Assembly: GCA_002749535.1 (NCBI GenBank)
Contig: MZZL01000405.1
Location: 965,762-1,029,761 of the forward strand
Reading direction: 5' to 3'
DNA: 64,000 nt
Origin: Apophysomyces variabilis
Taxonomy: Eukaryota; Mucoromycota; Mucoromycetes; Mucorales; Mucoraceae
Part shown: positions 1-11,235 of the stretch, piece after piece
Layout of the letters: each line of letters starts with the position of its first letter
Numbering within the stretch: position 1 is the first letter of the stretch
The notes under the pieces: model-generated
The model's database searches: none
Seen by the model: only the letters and a program-made list of their open reading frames with translations
What the model was told of the DNA's origin: nothing
Position numbers and translations under genes: made by a program

Positions 1-441
1 AGTTTCACTTTGTATTGTTGTACTTGTCTATTAAACCAAGCAATGGTATTAACTGGTCAGTGCACACATACGCCTTGGTTTCTCCGAATAGATGTATATG
101 CCCTACTTTTGACGATCAAGACCGACCGGTGTAATAACCAATGGTGTTTGCGGTTCCTGGCGCAAAAACGCTTTCATAGACGCGATGTTCTCAACGATGG
201 GGGCCGGCACGGTAAAGTAGTAATTATCGACAGGTTTATCATCGACATTTTTGGCTCGAATACCGATATCTTCATGAGTAATGCTAGAACGGATGTCCAA
301 CACGCGTAACGCTTTGACGTTCTTCAGCGTAGGCGGAATGGAAACAGGTTCTTTGGTGACAAGTGATGATGCAAGAACAGCAGTGACACAGCATAGAGCA
401 AACAATACGCTGAGCCAAACCCGAAGCAGTGCTCGTTGCAT
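1..441 (-). CDS. OST1: Oligosaccharyltransferase subunit OST1 (ribophorin I), 5' part
   Basis: This is the N-terminus of the ribophorin I subunit of the ER oligosaccharyltransferase, which N-glycosylates nascent secretory proteins. Exon 1 runs 441 to 107 and exon 2 begins at 27 and leaves the window; the 79-nt intron (106-28) starts GTAGGG and ends TAG and keeps frame, giving ...LDRQKQVQQYKVK. Residues 1-25 are a signal peptide (hydrophobic SVLFALCCVTAVLA). The following stretch (LRVLDIRSS, THEDIGIRAKN, YYFTVPAPI) matches the start of the ribophorin I luminal domain. The gene is truncated by the window edge, so domain completeness cannot be judged. Confidence 0.85.
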
Positions 442-1485
442 TCTGTGGTTCGTAGTTGGAGCAGGCCAAAGCGTGTATGTTTAAAGACCAATCAGAGATG
501 GCAGTGTAATTGGTGTCGGCGATCAAAAATCGCACTTGATTTGGAACAAGCCATGTCCTGCAAGTGACATTGCTTATTCTAAGCTATTCTGTTTAGCATG
601 TCGTACTGGCATACAGAAACCAGAAAGCATAAAAAGCAGTTTAAGCTAGGCTTATTATTGGAAAATCGATGAAAAAGGCAAGGACAGTTTCTTGAGGATA
701 GCTGTCTGTCTCAAGGAAGCTACCAATGTGTGCAGATGATCAATAGATGGTCCGCCTTCTGGTAATATGATTGATCGATTCATAAGTAAAACATCTAATC
801 AAGCAATATCTGAGTTACGATGACTGTGCATATCGTTATGATCTTCTCCGAGACCTTGGTCTGCATGTATACAACCTTCGTCCAGTTGTGGTAAAAATGT
901 TTGTATAGCAATCATAGGTCTCTATGTAAGAAGCAGCAACCAGTCGCTGCAATCTAAGATTTAGGATACTAAGGTTACAGACAGTATTGGATACTGCAGA
1001 TGTGCGAACAACAATGGCATATCGGACTGCAGATGGTCAGCCTTAGGATATAAGCCAATACCGTGTAAGTATCAATCCTTAACTAGATTGTCTTTATCAA
1101 TGTTATCAAGGATAGAGAGCTAATGAATTGTTTACATGTGCAAGATTGAGCTTATTATCATTAGATTGTATAGTTGTGGTTGATTTGATATAAAGATCTT
1201 GTTACTGAACTGGGGAACGTCTATTGATGGAAGCACAATTGATAATATTCTTGTTATTCATTTGCTCTGCTAAGCCAAATCTTCAGATGGACTGGGCTGT
1301 TTGCCATTTGATAGGGGATAATTGTGAGCTATGCCTTCCACTTTGTTCAATCTGATGTTGGCGGTAGAGGAATTGGCTGGCCGCGATTGGTCCTCAGCCA
1401 CAGTGCGAAAGAAACAAAAAAAAGTTGCTCTGAAAAAAAATAAGTTCCTTCCTTCTTTTTTGTTTTCCCGCAAGAATCGCACATC
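442..1485. other. Intergenic region between OST1 and RPS29
   Basis: About 1.0 kb between two divergently transcribed genes (OST1 to the left, RPS29 to the right), so it should carry both promoters. I see no convincing coding frame, RNA gene or repeat. The last 60 bases before RPS29 are pyrimidine- and A-tract-rich (around 1410-1470), as is common upstream of ribosomal protein genes. Confidence 0.6.
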
Positions 1486-1888
1486 ATGGCTCACGCTAAC
1501 GTCTGGAACTCTCGCCCCCGTCAATACGGCAAAGGCTCTCGTCAGTGGTAAGTTATACTCTTGTCCGATTCTACCTGGAAGAACCTGGAACCATCAGACG
1601 TCTTGGTCTTCATTGTATAAGCCACCTCGTTGGTGATGGTCCCTCATCCCAACATGGGCAAACCGAAAAATACAGCATGGACAGAGGTAACTGATGCTTT
1701 GTTTCTTTTTTATAGCCGCGTCTGTGCTCATCGTGCTGGTTTGATCCGCAAGTACAACCTTAACATCTGCCGTCAGTGCTTCCGTGAATATGCCAACGAC
1801 ATTGGCTTCCACAAGGTAAAGAAAACAGAAAGAGTGACGTTGACCGGTATAAACGGATGCTAATTCTTCTTTAATCTAGTACCGTTAA
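1486..1888 (+). CDS. RPS29: 40S ribosomal protein S29 (uS14)
   Basis: Small zinc-binding protein of the 40S ribosomal head. Exons 1486-1547, 1716-1815 and 1880-1888 join to a 56-residue protein, the exact family length. Exon 1 gives [20 protein letters not shown], and the intron splits the first zinc cysteine codon (TG|C). The zinc ligands are the CRVC and CRQC pairs; the protein ends KYR. The last exon holds only three codons (TAC CGT TAA). Both introns are GT-AG (168 and 64 nt). No in-frame upstream ATG competes with the chosen start. Confidence 0.97.
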
Positions 1889-2582
1889 AATTGCGTGCTC
1901 ATTTTTAACTGGGATGGATTCTATTCTCCTTTTCTTTTTCTTGTTTATGGTGATACAGTTCCCTTGATAATAAAAAGAAAAGTGAAGTAGCTAATAACAC
2001 GCCTAGTTGATTATACAATGAGCAATAAGTTTCCTAGTAGGTCTGGCATACATAATTGCGTATCGGCCAAAAGGAAAAACAAAGGATATATCTAATTGTT
2101 ACGAGTTGGCACCCTGAATCAACGGTTTCGATGGTGGAGAAACGTCTAACCTTTTCCAAGAAGACAACGAAAGCCTGTGTATCTACGTTTTTTCGTCTTT
2201 ACATTCCATTTTCATACCGATGACACTGAGCAGATTTCTGCATGAGTGTAGTTTTAGTCTGCACGTCATTACTTCGCACTGTCGATTGCAAAGAAATAAC
2301 TGCCTCCTAGCATTGCTTGTTTGCTATCGCAACCTGCGTAGACTGTTGTATTGTTTATGGGTAGGAGCTAGATGATATAGCCATCTGCAAACTTTCCCAT
2401 ACCGTTATATAAAGTTTCCGGCAGTTATTATTGGAAAGCGGGCACGGATCCTCTTCCGAAACTTGGATCTGTTTGTTTAAGGTGTGTCGCCTTCCGGTGA
2501 CTGCAGGTACAAGTCAGCAGAAACACGGTTATTTAAACGGCGGGTGACACCAACAAGCAAAGCTTTCCCCTTTCTTTTCCGG
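1889..2582. other. Intergenic region, RPS29 to cytidine deaminase
   Basis: About 0.7 kb between two genes on the same strand. It should contain the RPS29 3' UTR and the promoter of the deaminase gene (a TTATATAAAG stretch near 2405-2414 is TATA-like). No open frame, RNA gene or repeat is supported. Confidence 0.5.
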
Positions 2583-3317
2583 ATGACTGAAAGTACACTC
2601 TCTCAACCATTGCAAGACAAACTCATTGCATTGGCTCATGCTGGTGGGCTTTTTATAAAGCTTCACGCCATGCTTCCCTGACTGACCTAATCTCTAGCTA
2701 GAGAATATTCATACTCCCCCTACTCTAAATTCCGTGTAGGTGCAGCAGTGCTGACTGAAGACGGAACGTTCTTTAAAGGTAAAAGAATAAAGTGACTCTG
2801 GGGTTCAATGTCTCTAATCTTATTCGTGACTTAGGCTGCAACATTGAAAATAGTTCATACGGTAATACAAAGTTTGTATGAAGAAGATGACCATGTATTA
2901 ATTAAGCTGGTATCTATCAAAAAGGTGGTGCTATTTGTGCCGAAAGAACAGCTTATGTCAAGGCAGTGGTAAGCAATGCCTTCTTATAAAAAACGAGCCA
3001 GTTAGATTAAGCAGACCCTGTCAATCTAGAGCGAAGGTCATATGAGCTTCAAGGCGTTGGCTCTATCTACGGATCAAACCGACTTTGTTACGCCATGCGG
3101 CATATGCAGGTATTGATAGACGATTCGCATCCATGGGAACGTTCATTTAGCTAAGGTTTTTTTTTTATTGAATAGACAATTTATTTCAGAATTTGGTCCA
3201 CCCACGTTACCAGTATATCTTCTTACTGCCGATGGTCAGATAAAACTGGTTACATTGGAGGAACTATTACCCATGTCATTCAAACTGGATGAATTTCGTA
3301 CAAAGGAAATAGCATAA
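2583..3317 (+). CDS. CDD1: Cytidine deaminase (pyrimidine salvage)
   Basis: Zinc-dependent enzyme that hydrolyses cytidine/deoxycytidine to uridine/deoxyuridine in the cytosol. Six exons: 2583-2643, 2698-2778, 2835-2861, 2925-2968, 3030-3109, 3176-3317; all introns are GT-AG and in frame, giving about 144 residues, the usual length for the homotetrameric CDA family. Diagnostic motifs are complete: YSPYSKFRVGAA (substrate loop), NIENSSYGGAICAERTA (zinc Cys and catalytic Glu) and PCGICRQ (the other two zinc Cys). Its 3' end lies only 59 bp from the stop codon of the convergent J-domain gene, so their 3' UTRs very probably overlap. Confidence 0.95.
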
Positions 3318-3376
3318 CAATAACGTGGATAGTGATGGAAAATGCGGGGAATAAAGGAATAAATAATAGGATATGG

Positions 3377-4217
3377 CTATTTCATCATGCCAGATGCTCC
3401 ATGTGCCAAGAACCTTGTCAACAATGCTGTCAAAATATCCCGTCTTTCGTTGGCTGCCAACCGTTCGAAAGCGGTATAGACAGAAACGCCTTTGTTATCT
3501 CGGATCTGACCCAGTGTCTTTCCGGCATAAGCTCCCTTGTTTTAATGGGTTTGCAATTAGCCTCTGTAGAGGAAGTTTTCTTTTACTTTTTCCGAACTAT
3601 TTTCTTACCACAGCAGCACCGCCAACATTACCAACGATAAATCCCAGAACAAGACCTGCGCCAGCTCCCAATATCCGCCAAATATGCGAAGGATGCTCAA
3701 CTAAGGGCAAGGTAATTAATTTATTCCCAATTTTGCCATGGCATGGATATACACAACTGAAAACGAAAAGACCATCCTATTAAAAAAACCTTTCTTACCT
3801 TCAGGTCGAAGTAATTCTTCAAAAACATTACTAAAGATATGATGGGCTTGCGTTTCTGATGAGTTTGGCATGGCTGGCCCGGTAGAGACCCCTTCACGAC
3901 GGCGAGACTGGTCATATGCCTCTCGCCGGCTACGGTCGCCTAGAATATAGTATGCATCGGCTATGACCTGGAATTTTCGAGTGGATTCCGCACGTTCTTG
4001 AGCTGTAGCGTTTTCTGGAAGACGATCGGGATGGTGAAGTAACGCTTGCTTTTTGTAGGCTGCCAAGAAAAAACAAGCAATGAAGAAGGTTACAATGCAT
4101 TACGTCCTTCATGTTCAACCATGACCGTTTCCGAAAAGACAAACCTTGACGTATATCATCTTGTGTGGCGGTCTCAGGTACTTCTAGAATGCTGTAATAG
4201 TCTGGGAAGTTGGTCAT
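3377..4217 (-). CDS. J-domain (DnaJ-like) co-chaperone with C-terminal glycine-rich membrane segment
   Basis: Probable Hsp70 co-chaperone. Exons 4217-4145, 4059-3799, 3700-3609 and 3535-3377 join in frame to 194 residues. The J domain covers about residues 5-75: FPDYYSILEVP, then YKKQALLHHPDR with the essential HPD motif, then YILGDRSRREAYD. There is no G/F or zinc-finger region, so it is a class C J-protein. Residues about 117-145 form a glycine-zipper-like hydrophobic stretch (ILGAGAGLVLGFIVGNVGGA), followed by GAYAGKTLGQIRDNKG, a pattern I recognise from other fungal J-proteins; the membrane role is inferred. A longer N-terminus from 4403 is open, but a TTTCTTTGTAG acceptor-like site at about 4231 suggests a 5' UTR intron, so I chose the ATG at 4217. 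The last intron acceptor (AAG, 3537-3536) has a weak pyrimidine tract. Confidence 0.85.
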
Positions 4218-4977
4218 TGGGGAAATGGTTCTACAAAGAAAAAGGTCGTAGTGGTAGTATCTTCCCAAGGTCAAGGTTTCTGCAGCTTCGGACGAGTCAC
4301 GTTGTATCGCTCTAACCTTTTTATGTTCGTCATGCCGAAAACGAGTCAATCTCTGCAGTGCGTTTTCTCTCGATAGGATACAGGAGTTGCTTTCTGCGAG
4401 CATGGTACGTGTAGAAATTTTGATTGTTCCCTTTCAGAGATAGGTTTTGATGTTATCCAAGTTCAGCTGTTGACTGGTCTTCGAGCGTTCCGTTTAGAGT
4501 TTCTGGCCATAGTCTATAGTCGCCGACATTAGTGCAAGTCTTGATAGGGATAAGTAACTGTAGAGAGGAACGAAAGGCTTCATACGTTCTCTTCCTATGC
4601 CGAACACCGACTATCTAGTGACAGGGGGAGATTAGCATTATTATGAAGCGAAAACAGGAGTGTTATGCGACATCTTGTGTACAGTTATGATGAAGGTTAT
4701 AGAAAGAGAACACGCGGCGTTCTTGGCGAGCAGCGAGTCGATTATTTCGAGTAGCGTATTTCTTGTACGCCTCTAGGGAATTACTAAATTTCACGTCTTG
4801 GAAGTCATTGTGAGAACTTGCTTCTGTATGTTATTGTTCATCTGTAAATCAATATAGTTTATCTGTACTGTTATATGCGATAAACAATAGCAAGGAAACT
4901 TTGTGCTGTACTAAACTACGTCTTCTATATTTACCCATGTTCTATTGACTGTAAATGCTTGGGTGAATCAGATGATT
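4218..4977. other. Intergenic region upstream of the J-domain gene
   Basis: About 0.76 kb lying between two minus-strand genes. It holds the J-protein 5' region (an open frame to 4403 that I read as leader) and the 3' UTR of the methyltransferase gene. I see no RNA gene or repeat. Confidence 0.45.
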
Positions 4978-5837
4978 TTACAATGGCTCGAATGCGACTG
5001 TACAAATCTTGGATCCAGTGTGTCCACCAAATGAAAATGTAGGATATTTAACGTGCGAATGATAGCGGAAATCTGTGAAGATAGAAACGCACATAAGATA
5101 TCTGATGGCCACTTTTTCAAGCAAAGGAAAACCTACGCTGTTTGAAGTTATCAATCAGCTCTTCCTTGGTCCAATTGCAGCTGGTAATCAGGAACAGTCC
5201 TTCAGGGCTGATCATTTTCCGTACAGCTTCAATATAATGTTCTCTGGGACCAGCACGTCCTTCTTCCTTCGCTTTCTGTTGGTCTGGGTTGAGCGAGATG
5301 GCATCATAGGTACCTTTGTCCAGGACAATGTCATATCGCGTTGTACACCAAGTGTCGTCGTTAAGAAAATCAACAGCCTGATATGCAATCCATGGATATT
5401 CACGTTGTTCTGCTACTGATTTGGCCAGCTGAACAGCGGGTGCTGAGTAGTCAATACCAAGTAAATTTCGATAGCCTTCGTCAGCCAAGGCCAGAAGTAA
5501 ATGACCATTGCCACAACCCAGATCAATCACTGCTTTCTCTTTGTCACTGACGTTGTCGACTACCCATTCTACCATGCGTTCAACGCTGTCTTCACCAAAC
5601 CTATAGATCCATTATGAGTTACGCCTGGCATGCTATAGGATCAGGGAATGCTGTACCATATTTCGCCAATGTCGCCGATCTCTTTGAAGTTATCGTTTTC
5701 ACGATTATAAACGGAATCCCAACTATGCGTAATTGATGAGTATTAGGTTGGAGTTTGAGTAAGAAGGATTTCAGCACGTACTATTCCTGCGTGCCAAGTC
5801 TTGAGGCTTCGAATTGTTGTGCGTCTGGCAACTCCAT
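4978..5837 (-). CDS. EFM4: EFM4-type protein-lysine methyltransferase (eEF1A)
   Basis: SAM-dependent methyltransferase of the EFM4/See1/EEF1AKMT2 family, which methylates a lysine of translation elongation factor eEF1A. Exons 5837-5782, 5722-5657, 5600-5137 and 5072-4978 join to 226 residues. The N-terminus LGTQEYWDSVYNRENDNF and EIGDIGEIWFGED are family signatures. The SAM-binding motif I is VIDLGCGNGHLLLALA, the post-I acid is GIDYS, and VLDKGTYDAISL is the characteristic family motif. The C-terminal YPTFSFGGHTGSKICTVAF strand block is in the last exon. All splice junctions keep frame. It is divergent from the bZIP gene, 364 bp away. Confidence 0.92.
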
Positions 5838-6201
5838 AGAACGAAAAAATACACGTTATGGGGAAATGATTCCCCGCTCTTTTGTTGCCGCACTACGGAT
5901 TCTCGGGCAAAAAGTGAATTTTTTCGACCGCGCTATTCCCGATCCAGCTTTTGCCAAATATTTACACATAGGAAGCCGAGTGAACTTGACGATGATAAGG
6001 TAAGCAGCTATGGATATAAAGTAGATCACAATTTACTTCATGTTTTCTTGTCTTAAAGATACGTATAACTTCATGAACAGTCAGAACATTGAACGCATTT
6101 GATTCTGCCGAACACGTGATATTGAAATACAAAAAGGAAAAAGAGTTTTCTGGCAAAACGTGAATTTTCCCTTTCTCCTCTTCTTTCTGTTTGCTAAGCC
6201 C
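5838..6201. promoter_or_regulatory. Bidirectional promoter region of EFM4 and the bZIP gene
   Basis: A 364-bp spacer between divergently transcribed genes must hold both 5' regions. A pyrimidine-rich run just before the bZIP ATG (about 6163-6190, ending TTTGCTAAG) looks like a splice acceptor and may mean a 5' UTR intron. No discrete operator was identified. Confidence 0.4.
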
Positions 6202-8162
6202 ATGACTAAAGATACAGAAGCAATACCATACATAAAACCTGATCCAGACGATCAGGAACCCGACGACATGATCCTATCCTACCTCAACCCAGATTGCTTG
6301 TCAGCCGATTCACCCTCTTCCTCGAGCGACTTGCCACTGTCATCCCCATACAACTCCTCCTCTTCTTCGCTGGACGGAAGTCCTAAAGAAAACCCTATAG
6401 AACAGAACCCACAGGACTTCTTATTCGATATACAAAACAGCTCCTTCAATCCGATGCACTGGACTAGTGATAATACGTGTTTGCAGCCGGACCTGTTAAC
6501 TACGTTCCCTTTGTTCCTACCTGCTCAGTCTTTACCTTACCATTTATCATCCTATTCACCACCCGAAACCTTGTCTGAAGAGCAACCAAAGAAGAAAAGA
6601 GGAAGAAAGAAACGAGAATCACCTGTACTTTCAGCTACACCTGCTATTGCACCCGCACCACCCACCACCTCCTTGCCCAGCTTGCTACCAGCAACAGTTA
6701 AAATCGAACCTATCATCCGACAACAACAAGAACAACAACCATCAGAACAACTACCGCAGCAACAATATAACCCTTCTCCAACTCACATTGCATCCACAAA
6801 ATCAGTCGAGGTCAAAAATGAGCCAATGACTGCAGAAGAACAGAAAGCAGCAGCTCTTGCCAAACGTCAGGAACGACTTATAAAGAACCGAGCAGCAGCT
6901 TTATTGTCACGGAAACGCAAACGAGAACATCTAAACGCTCTAGAGGAACAGAATAAAAATTTGACAGCAGAGAACGCGGATTTACGGACAAAGGTTGTTC
7001 AGCTTGAAGCCAAGGTCAGCACCCTGTCAAAAGAAAATCAAGAGCTTCGGGACCGATTATCAGCCGCGACAATGAACACTCCCTCAAGTATAGCAGCGTT
7101 AGCTAATGCTAGAAACATTTCCACAAAAACAACTGGCATGGTGTTTATGGTAAAAACGAATCAAAATGGAGCAAGAAAAGGCTTTTCGCTCAACGTTTTC
7201 GTGATAGATTATCCTGTTCTCTTTTGCCTTGTTTACATTGCCATCCCATACCGTGAGTCGATTGACTGTAGGTGGAGCACCAAGACAGATTCCCTTGTTA
7301 GGGTCATCTAGGTAATAGATTGAGACTTTGAAAAGAATGATTGACTAAAATAGGTAAAATTATTGCTAGTGTGCTCGATGTTGGACATCCGACTGGTGGA
7401 AAACATGCCACGTTGGACGGCTCACCCAGTACAGCAGAAACAGGATCCCTATCCACCGAACTCATTATTATGGAATCTGTGCGACCTCGTGATTTGCAGA
7501 TGTGGATTGAAGACAAATTGGACCATGAGTCATCGGCCACCGACGTCAAGGAGGATGACAAAAAGAAGAAGAAGGAAGAGGATAATAGTGAGAAAGGTCT
7601 TGTTCATTGGCCTGGCCGCGCTCAACCTGCCAAACGTATTCTCTCGTCGTCCAAAACCTCTTCTCCCCGTGTCTACCTGTACTCGAATGGATTTTCTCAG
7701 GTCGCTCCCATTCATGCGAATGGCAGTGCCAAGGATCCTTTATTGTTCGATATGCCCAAGCAACATGACGATGAAGCCATCTTTTCTCTCATTTCGCCTT
7801 TTGGCTCGACAAAGTTTTCGCATAATCAAACAGACAGTAGTCATCGTCCGTGTGGTAGTACGATATTTGCGTCTAAGTCGCAACGTTATCTGCAAATTGA
7901 TGTCAAGGTGCTTGGATCTCGTGTCATTGACGGGGAGCTTATATCACTTGAGCATTGTCCGTTCGCGAGTTCGTTACTTTCAGACATGAAGGATGATTTG
8001 CTTAGTCCAGTGACGGTGTGGGATGCGGAGGACACATCTTCGTCTGTAGCGAATGCCTCTTTGCTGGCCAAACCAACCAATGACAGGAGAGCCAAGAAAG
8101 ATATTCGTCGAAAAATTGTCGGAGAAGACCGTGCAAAAAAGGTAGCAAGAGTCATCACGTAA
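6202..8162 (+). CDS. bZIP transcription factor with predicted membrane anchor and luminal domain (ATF6/CREB3-like architecture)
   Basis: Exons 6202-7149, 7208-7311 and 7370-8162 join in frame to 614 residues. Residues 1-210 are acidic, Ser/Pro/Gln-rich and look like an activation region; a basic PKKKRGRKKRE patch lies near 132-142. The bZIP basic region (ERLIKNRAAALLSRKRKREH) is at about 223-243, followed by a leucine zipper to about 295. Residues about 313-328 (MVFMIILFSFALFTLP) form one hydrophobic segment long enough to span a membrane. The remaining about 285 residues carry three N-glycosylation sequons (NGS, NQT, NAS). This order matches ER stress sensors that are released by proteolysis; that role is inferred. 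The open frame extends upstream of 6202 but contains no earlier ATG. Intron 1 falls inside the membrane segment. Confidence 0.85.
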
Positions 8163-8404
8163 TCAGCGTTTCATACCCTCCCCAGACATTCTATTCATTT
8201 GGCATATGAAAAAGAACAAGAATTATAAGGAATCATCTGGATATCTTCTGTTTTCTTTTATTTCATGTACAGTGATTTTTCTTTTTCTTTTCATTGAAAA
8301 AGAGGGACAAAATAATATTCAATTAAATACAAAATCGAACACAATCTTAAAAATGGATGGGTCAAGAGTATCAGCGGAAATAAAAAGGATGATGTGGGGT
8401 TCGT

Positions 8405-9875
8405 TTACTCGCTTTCGAAGACAGCGGCCATACCCATACCAGTGCCGATACACATGGAGGTGACACCGATCTTCTTACCCTGACGCTTCAATTCGGGCAA
8501 AAGAGTAGCGATCTGACGGGCACCAGTGGCACCAAGAGGGTGACCGAAAGCAATCGCACCGCCCTTGGGGTTGACCTTCTCGAAAGGAATGCCAAGCTTC
8601 TCAACAGAGTAGACAGACTGGGAAGCGAAGGCTTCGTTGATTTCATAGATGTCGACATCCTCCAATTTGAGACCAGCTCTTTCAACAGCAACAGGGATGG
8701 CAAAAGCAGGACCAATACCCATAATACGAGGAGGAACCTAAAATATGACCGAAAACATAGAGTTATAAGTCATGACAATTCTTTCTTTTCTTTCCCATAT
8801 ATATCCATCCAAGACCTAAGATACTTACACCAACAACGGCAGAGGTGATGTATTTGCCAATGATAGGAAGACCCAACTTCTGTGCAGTCTTGCGCTTCAT
8901 CAACAAGACAGCGGCAGCACCATCCGAGACTTGGGAGGCGTTACCAGCGGTGGTGGACCCGGATTCCGAGAAAGCAGGCTTGAGCTTGCCCAACTTCTCA
9001 GCGGTGGTACCAGGACGGACACCATCATCTCTGTCAACCAAGACGGTTTGTTCGTTACCATCCTTGTCCTCCACAATAGCCTGGATGGGGACAATTTCAT
9101 CCTTGAACCATCCGTTCTTCTGGGCCTCAACAGCCTTAGCATGCGAGGCAGCAGCAAAGGCATCCTGCTTGGCACGCGTAACGCCAAATTCAGCAGCAAC
9201 ATTCTCAGAGGTGATACTAAACAAGTAAAAAAAAGATATAAGTACTGTGTGCCAAAAAAAAAAACTTTAATGCAATTTACATACCCCATGGGCAAGGTAC
9301 AGTCAGCAGCAGCGGGGCAAGCTTCCATGATCTTATCAGAGGTAGGGGAAAGGGAGGCAGCACCGTAGTTCTTGGTCATGGATTCCACACCAGCACCAAT
9401 ACCAACTTCAATCAAACCAGCCTGGATGGCGGTGGCGATCTGGACAACAGCCTGAAGACCGGAAGAGCACTGACGGTTGACGGTGTTGACAGACGTAGTG
9501 TCAGGGAAACCAGCATGGAGAGCAGCCATTCTGGCGTTGGTGGCACCTCCACCGGGAGGCAAGACATTGCCAACAGCAATGTCATTGACCAGAGCAGGAT
9601 CAATCTTGGTTTGGTCAAGAATACCCTTGAAGACAGCAGAAAGAATTTCTACGTAAGCGAGGTTAGGTTAGCTACATAGAACAGCAGTAAGAAAGAGAGA
9701 ATGCCTATTTACCTTCTGGAAGAGAGTCCTTGAAGCCACCCTTACGTGCGCGAGTGATGGCGGAACGCAATGCACTCACGATGACAACGTCTTCGGGCGA
9801 CTTGACACCGACCTTGTTGGCAAGGGTATCTGAGGGAGCAAGATGGGCAGAGACTTGTTGAAGACGGGAAGCCAT
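8405..9875 (-). CDS. POT1: Peroxisomal 3-ketoacyl-CoA thiolase
   Basis: Catalyses the last, thiolytic step of fatty-acid beta-oxidation. Exons 9875-9713, 9648-9285, 9216-8829 and 8737-8405 join to 415 residues, the normal thiolase length. The N-terminus carries a PTS2 peroxisomal signal, RLQQVSAHL (residues 4-12, pattern R-L-x5-H-L). Active-site blocks are intact: NRQCSSGLQAV (acyl-accepting Cys), NEAFAS, GGAIAFGHPLGATGAR (His) and CIGTGMGMAAVFE (second Cys). Codons are strongly biased to C- and G-ending forms, which suggests high expression. A TATA element lies about 70 bp upstream. It converges with the bZIP gene, with 242 bp between stops. Confidence 0.96.
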
Positions 9876-9942
9876 ACTAAGTAAGAAAGTGAAGGAAGAA
9901 AAAGGTGGGGTTGTTATAAGTTCAATGGCTTGCTTTTATCAG

Positions 9943-9950
9943 TTTATATA
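9943..9950 (-). promoter_or_regulatory. TATA box of the thiolase gene
   Basis: Reads TATATAAA on the minus strand, 68-75 bp upstream of the thiolase ATG at 9875. Position and sequence are typical; function is inferred. Confidence 0.5.
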
Positions 9951-10514
9951 CGATCCAGCTTAGTCAGTGGATTCGCCCTTTGAAATTAAAAAGTGGAGAA
10001 GTTTAGAATTCATGTGAAAAAATGGATTCACATGTCAACCTAAAGCCATGATCCAATCGCAATTAATCTGGATGACAGCGCCCTTGCCCCGCCTTTTTAA
10101 TGTATGCCAATGACATCGCTTGAAATAGGATTTATATGTACAATACGCACACAGAGAGAGACATCGTTTCCCTCTCTTTCTCTCTTTCTCCCAAGATACC
10201 GGATCATCCGGTTTATCCGGGACAAAAAAAGACTACGCACTTCTTCTCTCATAATAATCTCCAAATGGCAGAAGAAATGCAAGACTAAAGACAATCAATG
10301 AATTGCAGAAGAGTGTATATTCTCTTCTTCCGTACTAAACTCCTACGATCTATGTCCTATACCCGAAGGTTTACCCACACACCTTCTTGTGTAACCCGTC
10401 GATCGATTTAAAGCATGGCAAAACAAAGCAGCTTAATAGCCAAAACATATAAATCGGGTATCTACAAATCTTTTACTTGCTTTATTATTATTGTCGTTAC
10501 TATGATTACTATGA
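9951..10514. other. Intergenic region upstream of thiolase
   Basis: About 0.56 kb with the distal thiolase promoter and the 3' UTR of the next minus-strand gene. A CT-rich run is present around 10165-10195. No gene is visible. Confidence 0.5.
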
Positions 10515-11039
10515 TTATTGTTGGTTGTTATGAGCTTCACATGTGTCCAGGTAGTCATCAGCGAGTAACTCCGCCCGTATCTTCATTAGCTGGTTGAGCT
10601 CTTTGCCAGCTTCACCTTGCACTTCAAATCGATCCTTTTCTTTGTCGTAGGCCCACGCCATGAATTTCAGACCACGCTCCTTGAGTCTTTGTCGTTCGTC
10701 TTGATCTAGTGACTGTGTGTCTGCGTAATGATCCGCAAAGTGTTGATAATACCGATGGAATTGCTGCCCTCTCGGTTTCAGACTCTCTTCCGTAGGCCGT
10801 TCTACCTCGTCCCAGTGAGGCGGTTCGTTTGGATTTTTCTCAATTCTTCCTGTCTCTGGATTGCACCCCATTGCAAACACTCCTACGCTGCTGGCGAGGG
10901 TTAAGAACTCTGCTTTCTCCAATTGATGTGATTTGGTAAACTTTACGGTCATCTGCATGAAGGCTTGAGCAAGGTAACCGCACCGGGGATGAATCTCGGA
11001 ATAGACGAAATCATCTTCATTTTTTTCAGAACTACTCAT
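10515..11039 (-). CDS. Uncharacterised protein, tandem paralogue A
   Basis: Intronless 174-residue protein that I do not recognise. It has no signal peptide or membrane segment and is charged and probably soluble. It is clearly related to the next gene upstream (11236-11769): both share an IHPRC/MHSRC start block, a GRI motif in the middle, an LKxRG block, SLDQDER/SLNEDEQ, and a YDKEKDRFEVQG/YNKEKDQFEIQG block near the C-terminus. A TATATATA element sits about 65 bp upstream. Conserved blocks between two diverged copies support real coding sequence. Function is unknown. Confidence 0.8.
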   Translation of the reverse strand: MSSSEKNEDDFVYSEIHPRCGYLAQAFMQMTVKFTKSHQLEKAEFLTLASSVGVFAMGCNPETGRIEKNPNEPPHWDEVERPTEESLKPRGQQFHRYYQHFADHYADTQSLDQDERQRLKERGLKFMAWAYDKEKDRFEVQGEAGKELNQLMKIRAELLADDYLDTCEAHNNQQ

Positions 11040-11101
11040 GGTTGATTTGTATGCTTTTTGTTAATAAGAGACACGTTCGCTTGTATAATAGCACGCATAT
11101 G

Positions 11102-11109
11102 TATATATA
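11102..11109 (-). promoter_or_regulatory. TATA box of paralogue A
   Basis: TATATATA, 63-70 bp upstream of the ATG at 11039, in the short spacer between the two paralogues. Function is inferred from position. Confidence 0.45.
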
Positions 11110-11235
11110 CCTTTTCGTGGTGTAACCTTGGCCTAAGCCCGACCATGGTCTTCCAACTTTTTGACTCATAGGATCCGCCAAGCTTAAATCTCATGATATG
11201 TGTTACTCTCAGCACACAAGCTCAACACGTTTAAT

